A DNA stretch of 50,594 bases from Sutterella wadsworthensis 2_1_59BFAA (GTDB lineage Bacteria; Pseudomonadota; Gammaproteobacteria; Burkholderiales; Burkholderiaceae_F): assembly GCF_000297775.1 (NCBI RefSeq), contig NZ_JH815520.1:66759-117352 (forward strand), read 5' to 3'. Positions 15,828 to 23,015 of the stretch are shown in pieces (the stretch's first letter is position 1; each line of letters begins with the position of its first letter). Below the pieces are notes generated by a model. That model was not told the DNA's origin, made no database searches, and was given only the letters and a program-made list of their open reading frames with translations. A program made the position numbers and the translations under genes.

Positions 15828-17075
15828 ATGTCGATACAAGAACAAAACACCACTCGTCTTTCCAATCAGAACACCCTTCACAACAGCCCGAAGAAGGCTC
15901 CGGACAGCACGCCGCAGCATGATGCGAAGATGCGCCGCAGGCTCTTCGCCGCGCGCGCGGGCTTCTTCACCGGCGGCTTCACCGTCGCGAGCTGGGCGCC
16001 CATCATTCCCTTCGTGCAGACCGAGCTTTCGCTCGAACCCGCGGTGCTCGGCACGCTGCTCTTCGGCCTCGGCATCGGCTCCTTCTTCGGCATGCCGATT
16101 GCGGGCACGGTCTCGACGCGCTTCGGCAATCGCGCGGCGCTTGCCGCCTCGGGCGTGCTCTCCTGCCTGCTGCTCGTCGTGCTGGCGATGATTCCGGGTT
16201 TCCGCATCGAGTGTGCGGCCCTTCTTCTCTACGGCGTCACGCTCGGCTGCCTCGAGGTGAGCGCGAACATCTACGGCGCGCAGCTTGAGAAGGAGGCGGG
16301 GCATCCCCTCATGTCGGGCCTTCACGCCGCGTACTCCGTGGGCGAAGTCGTCTCCGCGGGCGCCATCACGGGCCTGCTCGTGCTCGGCGTGCCGCTCCTC
16401 TGGGTCGTGGGCGGCCTGATGGTCGTGCTCGCCGCCGTTCTTCTGTGGGCGCTTTCGGGCGTCTCCCCCGCCGAGGGCCGTTCGGCTGTGAAGAGCGAGG
16501 GCATGGTCTTTGCGCCCGCCAGGGGACGCATCCTGATGCTGAGCCTCGTGTGCATGTCGGTCTTCCTCGCCGAAGGCGCCATGCTCGACTGGTCCGCGAT
16601 CTACGTCCACCAGGTGGGCGGCGTCGACCTCAAGGCCGCAGGCGTCGGTTACACGCTCTTCGTGATCGCGATGGCCATTGCCCGCCTGATGGGCGACCGT
16701 ATGGTCGAGCGCTTCGGCCGCGCCCGCGTGCTCGTCACGGGCATGCTGCTCAACATCGGCACGCTCGTCGCGATGGTCCTCACCGACAGTCCGGTCGTGC
16801 TCTTCGCAAGCCTCTTCGTGATGGGGCTGGGCATCGCCAACATCGCGCCCGTGCTCATCTCCGCCGCCTCGTCTGTCAAGGGATGCGATCCCACGGCCGC
16901 GATCACGACCGTCACGACGATCGGCTACGGCGGCCTGATGGCCGGCCCCGCTCTGCTCGGCTTCATCGCCCAACACAAGTCGCTCGAGACCGCGTTTCTC
17001 TTCATCGCCGCGCTGCTCATGATGGCGCTTCTCAACGAAATCCGCGTGAGCAGGCAGCTCACCGCGAAATCTTGA
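15828..17075 (+). CDS. MFS transporter, YbjJ-like
   Basis: 415 aa with 12 predicted membrane segments after a polar 33-residue N-terminal tail. The tail reads through MRRRLFAARAGFFTGGFTVASWAPIIPF; a later start at about 15930 is possible, since no strong ribosome binding site marks 15828. Visible MFS features are the loop after the second helix (GTVSTRFGNRAALAASG) and the equivalent loop in the second half (GDRMVERFGRARVLVTGMLLN). The closest general type I recognise is the YbjJ-like group, often placed with sugar porters, but the substrate is unknown. It is divergent from the LysR gene, its probable regulator, and is followed by a strong hairpin. Confidence 0.85.
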   Translation: MSIQEQNTTRLSNQNTLHNSPKKAPDSTPQHDAKMRRRLFAARAGFFTGGFTVASWAPIIPFVQTELSLEPAVLGTLLFGLGIGSFFGMPIAGTVSTRFGNRAALAASGVLSCLLLVVLAMIPGFRIECAALLLYGVTLGCLEVSANIYGAQLEKEAGHPLMSGLHAAYSVGEVVSAGAITGLLVLGVPLLWVVGGLMVVLAAVLLWALSGVSPAEGRSAVKSEGMVFAPARGRILMLSLVCMSVFLAEGAMLDWSAIYVHQVGGVDLKAAGVGYTLFVIAMAIARLMGDRMVERFGRARVLVTGMLLNIGTLVAMVLTDSPVVLFASLFVMGLGIANIAPVLISAASSVKGCDPTAAITTVTTIGYGGLMAGPALLGFIAQHKSLETAFLFIAALLMMALLNEIRVSRQLTAKS

Positions 17076-17123
17076 ACCGCCGTCAGGCGTAGAATGTGAG
17101 TCTCCCGCCGCAGGCGGGCCCGG

Positions 17124-17160
17124 GACGCCGCCTTCACACAAGCGTGAGGCGGCGTCTTCG
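17124..17160 (+). terminator. terminator after the MFS gene
   Basis: Perfect 10-bp stem GACGCCGCCT/AGGCGGCGTC (17124-17133 with 17147-17156) followed by TTC. Confidence 0.7.
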
Positions 17161-17162
17161 AC

Positions 17163-17178
17163 TTGCGTGCGCACGCAA
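17163..17178. promoter_or_regulatory. 16-bp perfect palindrome upstream of the EamA gene
   Basis: TTGCGTGCGCACGCAA, ending about 43 bp before the EamA start codon. Its 14-bp core recurs at 21004-21017. The position and perfect symmetry suggest a regulator binding site. Confidence 0.45.
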
Positions 17179-17220
17179 ATTCTGCGTCATCCAACCCACA
17201 GCCAGCCAAAAAAAGACAAA

Positions 17221-18177
17221 ATGAAGAGCGACGTCCATCGTCCCGTAGACCTCCGGGCCTTCCTCATCTGCGTGGTTCTCAGCATGATCTGGGGCTTTCA
17301 GCAGACCGCCATCAAGGCGAGCGCGCCCGACATCGGCCCCCTGATGCAGGTGGCCCTGCGCTCGGGCGGCGCGGCCTTCCTGCTCTGGTGTGCCAACCGC
17401 TTCTGGCTCAGGGAGAAGTGGAACATGAACGTGAAGTTCACGGACGCCCTCAAGGTGGGCTTGGGCTTTGCGGGCGAATTCTTCTTCGTGGCGCTCGGCC
17501 TCCAGTACACGAACGCCTCGCACATTTCGGTGCTGCTCTACACGGCCCCCTTCTTTGCGGCGATCGGGCTCTCGATCAAGCTCCCCGAGGAGCGTCTCTC
17601 GGCCATTCAGTGGGCGGGCCTCGTGACGGCCTTCACGGGCATTGCGACCGCGTTCCTGCTGCCCGTGTTTCTTTCGGGGAGTGCGGTGCCCGAGGGCGAG
17701 ATGTGGCTGCTCGGCGACTTCTTCGGCCTGATGTCGGGCTTCTGCTGGGGGCTCACGACGATCTCGATGCGCGCCACGACGATGAACGAGGCGCCCGCCT
17801 CGCAGATGCTCTTCTGCCAGCTCGCCTCGGGCTTCGCGGTGCTCCTGCCCTGCGCGATCCTCTTCGGACAGACGCACATCGGGCTCACGCCCCTCATGCT
17901 CTCGTCCATGGGCTTCCAGACCTTCGTCGTGGCGTTCGCGAGCTACCTCGTCTGGTGTCAGCTCCTCAAGCAGTATCTGGCGGCAAGGCTCGGGATCCTC
18001 GTCTTCATGACGCCGCTCTTCGGCGTGCTCTTCTCGGTCTTCATCCTCGGCGACAGGATCGGACTGCCGTTCGTGGCGGGCTCGCTCCTCGTGCTCGCGG
18101 GCCTCTTCATGGTTCAGACAAAGCACATTGGCCTCGTGCGCCGCAGAAGGCGCATGTCCGCGCAGGCGGACAAATAG
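17221..18177 (+). CDS. EamA/DMT-family transporter
   Basis: 318 aa with ten membrane segments in two EamA repeats. The first begins LICVVLSMIWGFQQTAIKASAPDIGPLMQVALRSGGAA and the second WLLGDFFGLMSGFCWGLTTISMRAT. The frame is open upstream from a GTG at 17167, but that would overlap the palindrome; the ATG at 17221 begins the usual short polar head. DMT members mostly export metabolites or amino acids, and the substrate cannot be told. Single gene with a strong bidirectional terminator that also serves the tRNA on the other strand. Confidence 0.88.
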   Translation: MKSDVHRPVDLRAFLICVVLSMIWGFQQTAIKASAPDIGPLMQVALRSGGAAFLLWCANRFWLREKWNMNVKFTDALKVGLGFAGEFFFVALGLQYTNASHISVLLYTAPFFAAIGLSIKLPEERLSAIQWAGLVTAFTGIATAFLLPVFLSGSAVPEGEMWLLGDFFGLMSGFCWGLTTISMRATTMNEAPASQMLFCQLASGFAVLLPCAILFGQTHIGLTPLMLSSMGFQTFVVAFASYLVWCQLLKQYLAARLGILVFMTPLFGVLFSVFILGDRIGLPFVAGSLLVLAGLFMVQTKHIGLVRRRRRMSAQADK

Positions 18178-18203
18178 CAGAGGAAATCCGACGGAAAACG
18201 AAA

Positions 18204-18233
18204 AAAGGCGGCTTTGTGAGAAGCCGCCTTTCT
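18204..18233. terminator. bidirectional terminator between the EamA gene and tRNA-Ile2
   Basis: Perfect 11-bp stem AAAGGCGGCTT/AAGCCGCCTTT with A- and T-runs on both sides, suited to stop transcription from either direction. Confidence 0.85.
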
Positions 18234-18238
18234 TGTCT

Positions 18239-18315
18239 TGGTGCGCCCTGCTGGACTTGAACCAGCGACCAAGCGATTATGAGTCGCCTGCTCTAACCGA
18301 CTGAGCTAAGGGCGC
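18239..18315 (-). tRNA. tRNA-Ile2 (anticodon CAT, lysidine type)
   Basis: 77 nt with full cloverleaf: acceptor GCGCCCT/AGGGCGC, D arm AGCTCAGTCGGTTAGAGC, anticodon arm GCGACTCATAATCGC, T arm GCTGGTTCAAGTCCAGC, and an encoded CCA. The anticodon CAT (complement at 18279-18281) could mean Met. However, the anticodon stem and T arm match the minor tRNA-Ile2 of Escherichia coli as I remember it, not elongator or initiator tRNA-Met. It should therefore be modified by TilS to read AUA. Confidence 0.92.
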
Positions 18316-18454
18316 AGGAGCGCGAATTGTATCATGAGGCCTCGGCAAGATCAAATGCCGTCTCAAGTCCTGGGGGCGTCGCGCACCGGCGGGAAGGCGT
18401 TTTGCGACGGGATGGGATATCATACGGGGACCTTTCCACATACAGGCTTGAGAC

Positions 18455-18778
18455 ATGAGCGACACTACCGAATGCCGCATGGTGACGGGCGGCGAAATCG
18501 CAGACGAACTCTCGGACGCGTTTCCGGACATTCCGACGAGCAAGGCGCGCGACGCGTTCCGCACCATCCTCCATGCGATGCAGAACGCGCTGATTCGCGG
18601 CGACCGCATCGAGATCAGGGGCTTCGGCTCCTTCGCACCTCGCTACCGTCAGGGCGGCATGCGCCGCAATCCGCGCTCGGGCGAGAAGGTCTACGCCCCC
18701 GCACGCTGGGTCGTGATCTTCAGGGCCGGCAAGGACCTGCGCGAGGCGATCGACGCGCGCACGGAACGAAAGGCCTGA
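18455..18778 (+). CDS. ihfB: integration host factor beta-subunit-like DNA-binding protein
   Basis: 107 aa of the HU/IHF family. The beta-arm signature RIEIRGFGSFAPRYRQGGMRRNPRSGEKVYAPARWVVIF is closest to IHF-beta. It includes the conserved Pro in RRNP that intercalates into DNA at the kink, and AGKDLREAI is close to the usual PGKELR. It is slightly longer than the usual 94 aa because of an acidic N-terminal extension (MSDTTECRMVTGGEI). IHF bends DNA and helps sigma-54 promoters, replication and recombination. The gene is not next to rpsA, its usual neighbour, so it may be a second copy. A strong terminator follows. Confidence 0.85.
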   Translation: MSDTTECRMVTGGEIADELSDAFPDIPTSKARDAFRTILHAMQNALIRGDRIEIRGFGSFAPRYRQGGMRRNPRSGEKVYAPARWVVIFRAGKDLREAIDARTERKA

Positions 18779-18809
18779 TTGCGTCCTGACGATCCGAATC
18801 AAACGAAAC

Positions 18810-18850
18810 GAAGCCCCTGCACCTTGCGGTGCGGGGGCTTCGGCTTTTCC
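18810..18850 (+). terminator. terminator of the IHF-like gene
   Basis: Long stem GAAGCCCC-GCACC / GGTGC-GGGGCTTC around TTGC, then CGGCTTTT. Confidence 0.85.
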
Positions 18851-18891
18851 GGGAACCGGTCCCGTGTGCTCGGGACCGGAGGTTCGGTGCA

Positions 18892-20586
18892 TTACGCTGC
18901 GTTGGCGGCGCCGGTTGCGTCCTGCTTGCCGCCCTTGAAGAGGCGGCCGACGCAGTGGTAGACGACGAGCAGCGCGAGCACGATGAGCGCGATGGCGATG
19001 ATGGCCTGCAGACCGTGCGTCATGAAGACGAAGGTGCCTGCGCTCCAGGCGGCGGCGATCTTGAGGAGCGCCTGGACGAGGGCCGTCATCGTGACGACGA
19101 ACATGACGGTCATCGGAACCCACAGCATCCAGCCCTTGCGGCCCGTGCTCTGGAGGAACACGGCGAGCGCGGTGAGGACGAGGGCGCCGAGGAGCTGGTT
19201 GGCGGAGCCGAAGAGCGGCCAGATGTTCATGTAGCCGGCGAGGCAGAGGAACCAGCCGCCGCCCAGCGTGAGCAGCGTGGAGACCCAGGTGTTGCTGAGG
19301 AACTTCGCAACGGGGCCCTTTTCCCTGCCGTCGGTCGTGGCGAAGAGCTCTTGGAAGCTCATGCGGCCGATGCGGGCAACGGCGTCGACCGTGGTCATGG
19401 CGAGGGCGGAGACGCACATCGTCAGAACGCAGGCGGAGATGTCGGCGGGGAGCCCGAAGGTGTTCGTCAGGAAGCCGGCAACAGCGCCCGAGAAGAGCTG
19501 GAACGGGGTGCCCGAGGGCAGCTGGCCCGTCGTGGAGGCGGCGGCGCAGACGATGGTCAGGGCAAGGGCGCCGAGGACGCATTCGACGAGCATGGCGCCG
19601 TAGCCGACGGGACGCATGTCGGTTTCATTGGCGATCATCTTGGAGGACGTGCCGGAGGACACCAGGCTGTGGAAGCCCGATATGGCGCCGCAGGCGATCG
19701 TCACGAAGAGGATCGGGAAGAGATCAAGCCCCTTCACCTCCCAGCCCACGAAGGCGGGCATGTTGATGGTCGGGTTCGTCACGAACACGCCGACGACGCC
19801 GGCGATGATCATGCCGAAGAGCAGGAACATCGAGAGGAAGTCACGCGGCTGCTTGAGGATCCACATCGGCATCACGGAAGCGGCGAAGGCGTAGAGGAAG
19901 ACCACGACGCGCCAGGTGTCGGCATCGGCGTAGATCGGCCAGGCGATGCCCATGGCGAGCATGGCGATCATCATGGCGATGCCGACGGCGAGCTGCAGGC
20001 CGCTCGAGGGCTTGACGTACTTCTGGAAGAGGCCGAAGATCACGGCGCCGACGATGTAGATCATGGAGATCGAGGCGGCGGCAGCGTTGGGCATGTTCTG
20101 TTCGCCTGTCTTTGTGAAGCCGTTGAACGTTGCGGCGATCATGTCGGCGAAGGCGGCGATGACGAGAAGCGTGAAGAGCCAGCAGAAGGCGAGGAAGAGC
20201 TGGCGGCCGAAGCGGCCGACGTACTGCTCGATGATCATGCCCATGGACTTGCCGCCGTTCCTGACGGAGGCGTAAAGAGCCGTGAAGTCCTGGACGGCGC
20301 CGAAGAAGATGCCGCCAATGATGATCCACAAAAGCGCGGGAAGCCAGCCGAACATGGCGGCAATGATGGGACCCGTGACGGGACCGGCGCCCGTAATGGA
20401 CGTGAACTGGTGCGCGAAAACGGAGAGGCGGGAGGCGGGCTGATAGTCCTTGCCGTCGTTGCGAAGCGCGGCGGGTGTTTTGGCGTTCGGATCGATGCCC
20501 CATGTCTTTTCGAGCCAGCGACCGTAGAAGTGGTAGCCGAGCCAGAGGCAGACGATCACGACAGCCATGAGAGTGAGACCGTTCAT
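18892..20586 (-). CDS. cstA: CstA-family carbon-starvation transporter
   Basis: 564 aa with many membrane segments. CstA blocks are clear: GYHFYGRWLEKTWGI at the N terminus, FAHQFTSITGAGPVTGPIIAA (the signature of the family) and VQDFTALYASVRNGGKSMG. CstA/BtsT proteins take up pyruvate or peptides. This is a shorter form than the ~700-aa Escherichia coli proteins. The frame is open 20 codons further upstream, but MNGLTLMAVVIVCLWLGYHF at 20586 is the natural start. It is preceded by an unusually long (about 450 bp) non-coding stretch that may hold a regulated leader. Confidence 0.9.
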   Translation of the reverse strand: MNGLTLMAVVIVCLWLGYHFYGRWLEKTWGIDPNAKTPAALRNDGKDYQPASRLSVFAHQFTSITGAGPVTGPIIAAMFGWLPALLWIIIGGIFFGAVQDFTALYASVRNGGKSMGMIIEQYVGRFGRQLFLAFCWLFTLLVIAAFADMIAATFNGFTKTGEQNMPNAAAASISMIYIVGAVIFGLFQKYVKPSSGLQLAVGIAMMIAMLAMGIAWPIYADADTWRVVVFLYAFAASVMPMWILKQPRDFLSMFLLFGMIIAGVVGVFVTNPTINMPAFVGWEVKGLDLFPILFVTIACGAISGFHSLVSSGTSSKMIANETDMRPVGYGAMLVECVLGALALTIVCAAASTTGQLPSGTPFQLFSGAVAGFLTNTFGLPADISACVLTMCVSALAMTTVDAVARIGRMSFQELFATTDGREKGPVAKFLSNTWVSTLLTLGGGWFLCLAGYMNIWPLFGSANQLLGALVLTALAVFLQSTGRKGWMLWVPMTVMFVVTMTALVQALLKIAAAWSAGTFVFMTHGLQAIIAIALIVLALLVVYHCVGRLFKGGKQDATGAANAA

Positions 20587-21040
20587 CTGTAGATCATCCT
20601 GAAAAGTTGTTCTTGTATGTCGGGAGGTCGAGAGGGCCTCCTTCATTTGCTACTCTAAATGCCTGTCGCACAGAGGTGACTAGGCTCTTTGCCTTATAAG
20701 GCATAGGGCTTAGGGAGAAAGCCTCATGGATGTTCAGCCTAGGCGGCTTGAGGAAAGCTGGCCCTTCCTTGGAACATCGGCTTATCCCGAAAGTGTCGCC
20801 TATAAGTGACGGTCAAATGAAAACGCTCGTCGGGAGGTCGTTTTCGGGCGGTCGTCGCTCGAAAACGCATCGGACGTGCGCCCGAAGGGGCGCGGGAGGC
20901 GGATATTGCGGAAATCTATCGGAGGATGTTCGCCCTGAGTTTTTCTTGAGGGCGAGAAGGGGATTTCTGCACCGTGAAGGGGAGCGGCGCGAGGCGTTGA
21001 TGGTGCGTGCGCACGCAGATGGTACGCGGGGGAGGAAAGG
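20587..21040 (-). other. long leader/promoter region upstream of cstA
   Basis: About 450 bp without a believable gene. On the minus strand it contains TTGACC followed by AT-rich sequence (promoter-like, near 20815) and several hairpins, among them TGCCTTATAAGGCA at about 20691. A 12-bp direct repeat GTCGGGAGGTCG occurs at 20619-20630 and 20830-20841. If transcription starts near 20790, cstA would have an untranslated leader of about 200 nt. I do not recognise a known riboswitch. Confidence 0.35.
21004..21017. promoter_or_regulatory. second copy of the TGCGTGCGCACGCA palindrome
   Basis: Same 14-bp palindrome as in 17163-17178, here between the cstA upstream region and the dsbI terminator. Confidence 0.4.
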
Positions 21041-21079
21041 AAAAAATCGGGCCGGCTCCCTGCAGGGAGCCGGCCCGAT
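21041..21079 (-). terminator. terminator of the dba-dsbI operon
   Basis: 34-bp perfect palindrome (21046-21079), followed on the minus strand by six T. One of the strongest terminators in the window. Confidence 0.9.
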
Positions 21080-21102
21080 CAAGCACTGACGGCTGGCAAG
21101 AA

Positions 21103-22635
21103 TTACTTCTTGAGCGTGACGATGCGGTTCGTGTCGACGACTTCGAACGTGTCGCCCGTCTTCACGAGGCCGCGGACGTCGGTGAGCTCGGCCGGGATCG
21201 ACCAGGCGTTGACGACCTTTTCAGCGGCCACGTCGATTTCGACGAGGACGTTGTGGTTCTTGGAGACGGCGAAGAGGCTGCCGTTCTCGTAGACCATGCC
21301 GGTCACGTAGAGTTCGCCGAGCGTGCGGCCTTCCTTGAGGTCGGCGGACGGGACGAATTCACCGGAGAGCATCCAGTCGGACATGAGGGCCTTCGAGATC
21401 ACGAAGGTCTTCTTGTTGCGGTTGTCGGGCACCGTGGCGGTGTAGACGTAGCGGCCGTCGGAGGCGGCGGAGTGCACGTAGGAGAACTTGGCGCGTTCAG
21501 TGCCGACGCGGGCGCGGCCAAGACCGCCGACATGCTCGACCTGGGTGCGGCCGGCCGTGAAGTTGCCCCAGTTCTTGACGTCGTCGCCGTTCGGGGTGAG
21601 ACGAGCGCGCAGGAGCGACTTGTTGGAGCCCATGAGGATGAAGGCGTCGTCCTTGTACGGCGTGATGGCCACGAGGTCGAGGACGTTGGCGGAGTACCAC
21701 GGATCATAAGCGGCGGAGACGACCGGCTTGAGGGACTCGTCAAGAGCCCAGAAGCTGTACTTGGAGCCGATGAGGTACTGGCCGTTGATCTTCGAGATCG
21801 TGTTGACCTTGGCGTCCACGCCTTCGATCGGACGGATGTTCGCGATCGAGAGGGCGCCGGTCAGCTTGACGGGCGCGTCGGCGGCGTCATGCTTGAACTC
21901 GATGCCGAGCTTGGCGGCATTGGGCTTGTAGGCGAAGTCGGGATCCTTCACGTTGCGCTTGCCGAGGAAGTCGATGCCGGACCACATGCCTTCCCAGCTG
22001 TCCGAAGACCAGATCACATACTTCGGGTTGAAGGAGAAGCGGACCGGGTCACCCTGGCCCCAAAACGGAGGAACGCCGGTGGACCAGAGGGCCTGGAAGC
22101 AGTTCGAGGCGATGATGGCCGTGACGATGCCGAAGGCGACGCGGTTGAACTTCGTCATCGGACGGAAGGCCTTGCCCTTGAATTCGGCCACGAGGGCGTC
22201 GAAGCGCGGGGCGAGGTAGACGGCGAGACCGAAAAGGAAGACGACGCACCAGAAGACGATTTCGGCCCAGAACTGGGTGTGGATGCCGAAGACGTCAAGA
22301 CCGAAGCCCTGGCCGACGTCACGCATGGCGTGGTTGCCGTAGTGGCGGAAGCTCATGTAGAGGCCGACGGCAGCCATCACGAGCATCGTGGCGAGGTACT
22401 TGGGCTTGAAGCCATAGCGCACCATAAAGAGCGCGACGACGCCGATGTAGGCCATTTCCTGACGCTGACCCCAGCACAGCGTGCAGGGAGAGTCGCCCAT
22501 GAAGTAGCCGAGGATCACGTTGGCGATGCCGACGGGAAGAAGAACGATGAGGAGACCGCCCCAGCAGATGAGGTCGTAGAAGGTCTTGGCCTTCGAGATG
22601 TCCTTGTCGTTGACGGGAAGAGCATAGTTCGTCAT
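21103..22635 (-). CDS. dsbI: DsbI: DsbB-type thiol oxidase with C-terminal periplasmic domain
   Basis: 510 aa. The N-terminal part (to about residue 190) is a DsbB-like four-helix membrane domain with the redox pair DSPCTLCWGQR (Cys51/Cys54). The remaining ~300 residues form a repeat-rich, probably beta-propeller, periplasmic domain, as in DsbI of Campylobacter. DsbI passes electrons from a DsbA-like partner to quinone and often serves arylsulfate sulfotransferase. In the second periplasmic loop (about residues 100-125) I see no cysteine pair equivalent to DsbB Cys104/Cys130. AAGGAG stands before the ATG at 22635, and the small dba gene precedes it by 12 bp. No DsbA/DsbL gene is in the window. 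AssT, a likely client, lies 9 kb away. Confidence 0.9.
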   Translation of the reverse strand: MTNYALPVNDKDISKAKTFYDLICWGGLLIVLLPVGIANVILGYFMGDSPCTLCWGQRQEMAYIGVVALFMVRYGFKPKYLATMLVMAAVGLYMSFRHYGNHAMRDVGQGFGLDVFGIHTQFWAEIVFWCVVFLFGLAVYLAPRFDALVAEFKGKAFRPMTKFNRVAFGIVTAIIASNCFQALWSTGVPPFWGQGDPVRFSFNPKYVIWSSDSWEGMWSGIDFLGKRNVKDPDFAYKPNAAKLGIEFKHDAADAPVKLTGALSIANIRPIEGVDAKVNTISKINGQYLIGSKYSFWALDESLKPVVSAAYDPWYSANVLDLVAITPYKDDAFILMGSNKSLLRARLTPNGDDVKNWGNFTAGRTQVEHVGGLGRARVGTERAKFSYVHSAASDGRYVYTATVPDNRNKKTFVISKALMSDWMLSGEFVPSADLKEGRTLGELYVTGMVYENGSLFAVSKNHNVLVEIDVAAEKVVNAWSIPAELTDVRGLVKTGDTFEVVDTNRIVTLKK

Positions 22636-22647
22636 GATCGGCTCTCC

Positions 22648-22815
22648 TTAGATGTTGAGGACGCCGAGGATGGCGTTGGAGACGTGACCGACGTACATGA
22701 GGACGACGACGGCCCAGGACACGATGAGGAGCCCCCACGCAAGCTTTTCCTTCTCAGGCTTGAAGATGAGAAGCAGCATGGCGGCGGTGAGCATAAGAAA
22801 TTCCAGGAATTCCAT
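22648..22815 (-). CDS. dba: Dba, small membrane partner of DsbI
   Basis: 55 aa with two hydrophobic helices (EFLEFLMLTAAMLLLIF, then LAWGLLIVSWAVVVLMYVG). Position, size and helix pattern fit Dba, the small protein encoded just before dsbI in Campylobacter and needed for DsbI function. The open frame extends to 22962, but the upstream part is not membrane-like and would include cysteine-rich nonsense. I use the ATG at 22815, although its ribosome binding site is poor. It is transcribed with dsbI. The identification rests mostly on context. Confidence 0.75.
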   Translation of the reverse strand: MEFLEFLMLTAAMLLLIFKPEKEKLAWGLLIVSWAVVVLMYVGHVSNAILGVLNI

Positions 22816-23015
22816 GATCAGCCTATAAGGTTGAGTACTTCGAGCCCGCCGTATCAGGCGGGGAACGGAAATGCACCAAGGAAACATGTACTGCATCGTT
22901 GCATAACGCAAACCCCTGCAACACAGTGTTTCTTGACTACGCAGGCCGTGGATTATATACAATGGGCGGGGCTAGGGAGAATGCCGTAGCGTGTATGCGG
23001 TACGAACTTTGTATC

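Noticed and set aside
18239-18315. tRNA-Met from the CAT anticodon
   Set aside because: The anticodon stem and T arm match tRNA-Ile2, not elongator or initiator tRNA-Met.
21007-22989. 660-codon open frame opposite dsbI and dba
   Set aside because: Same low-complexity acidic/His/Arg shadow composition. dsbI on the other strand has motifs, a ribosome binding site and a terminator.
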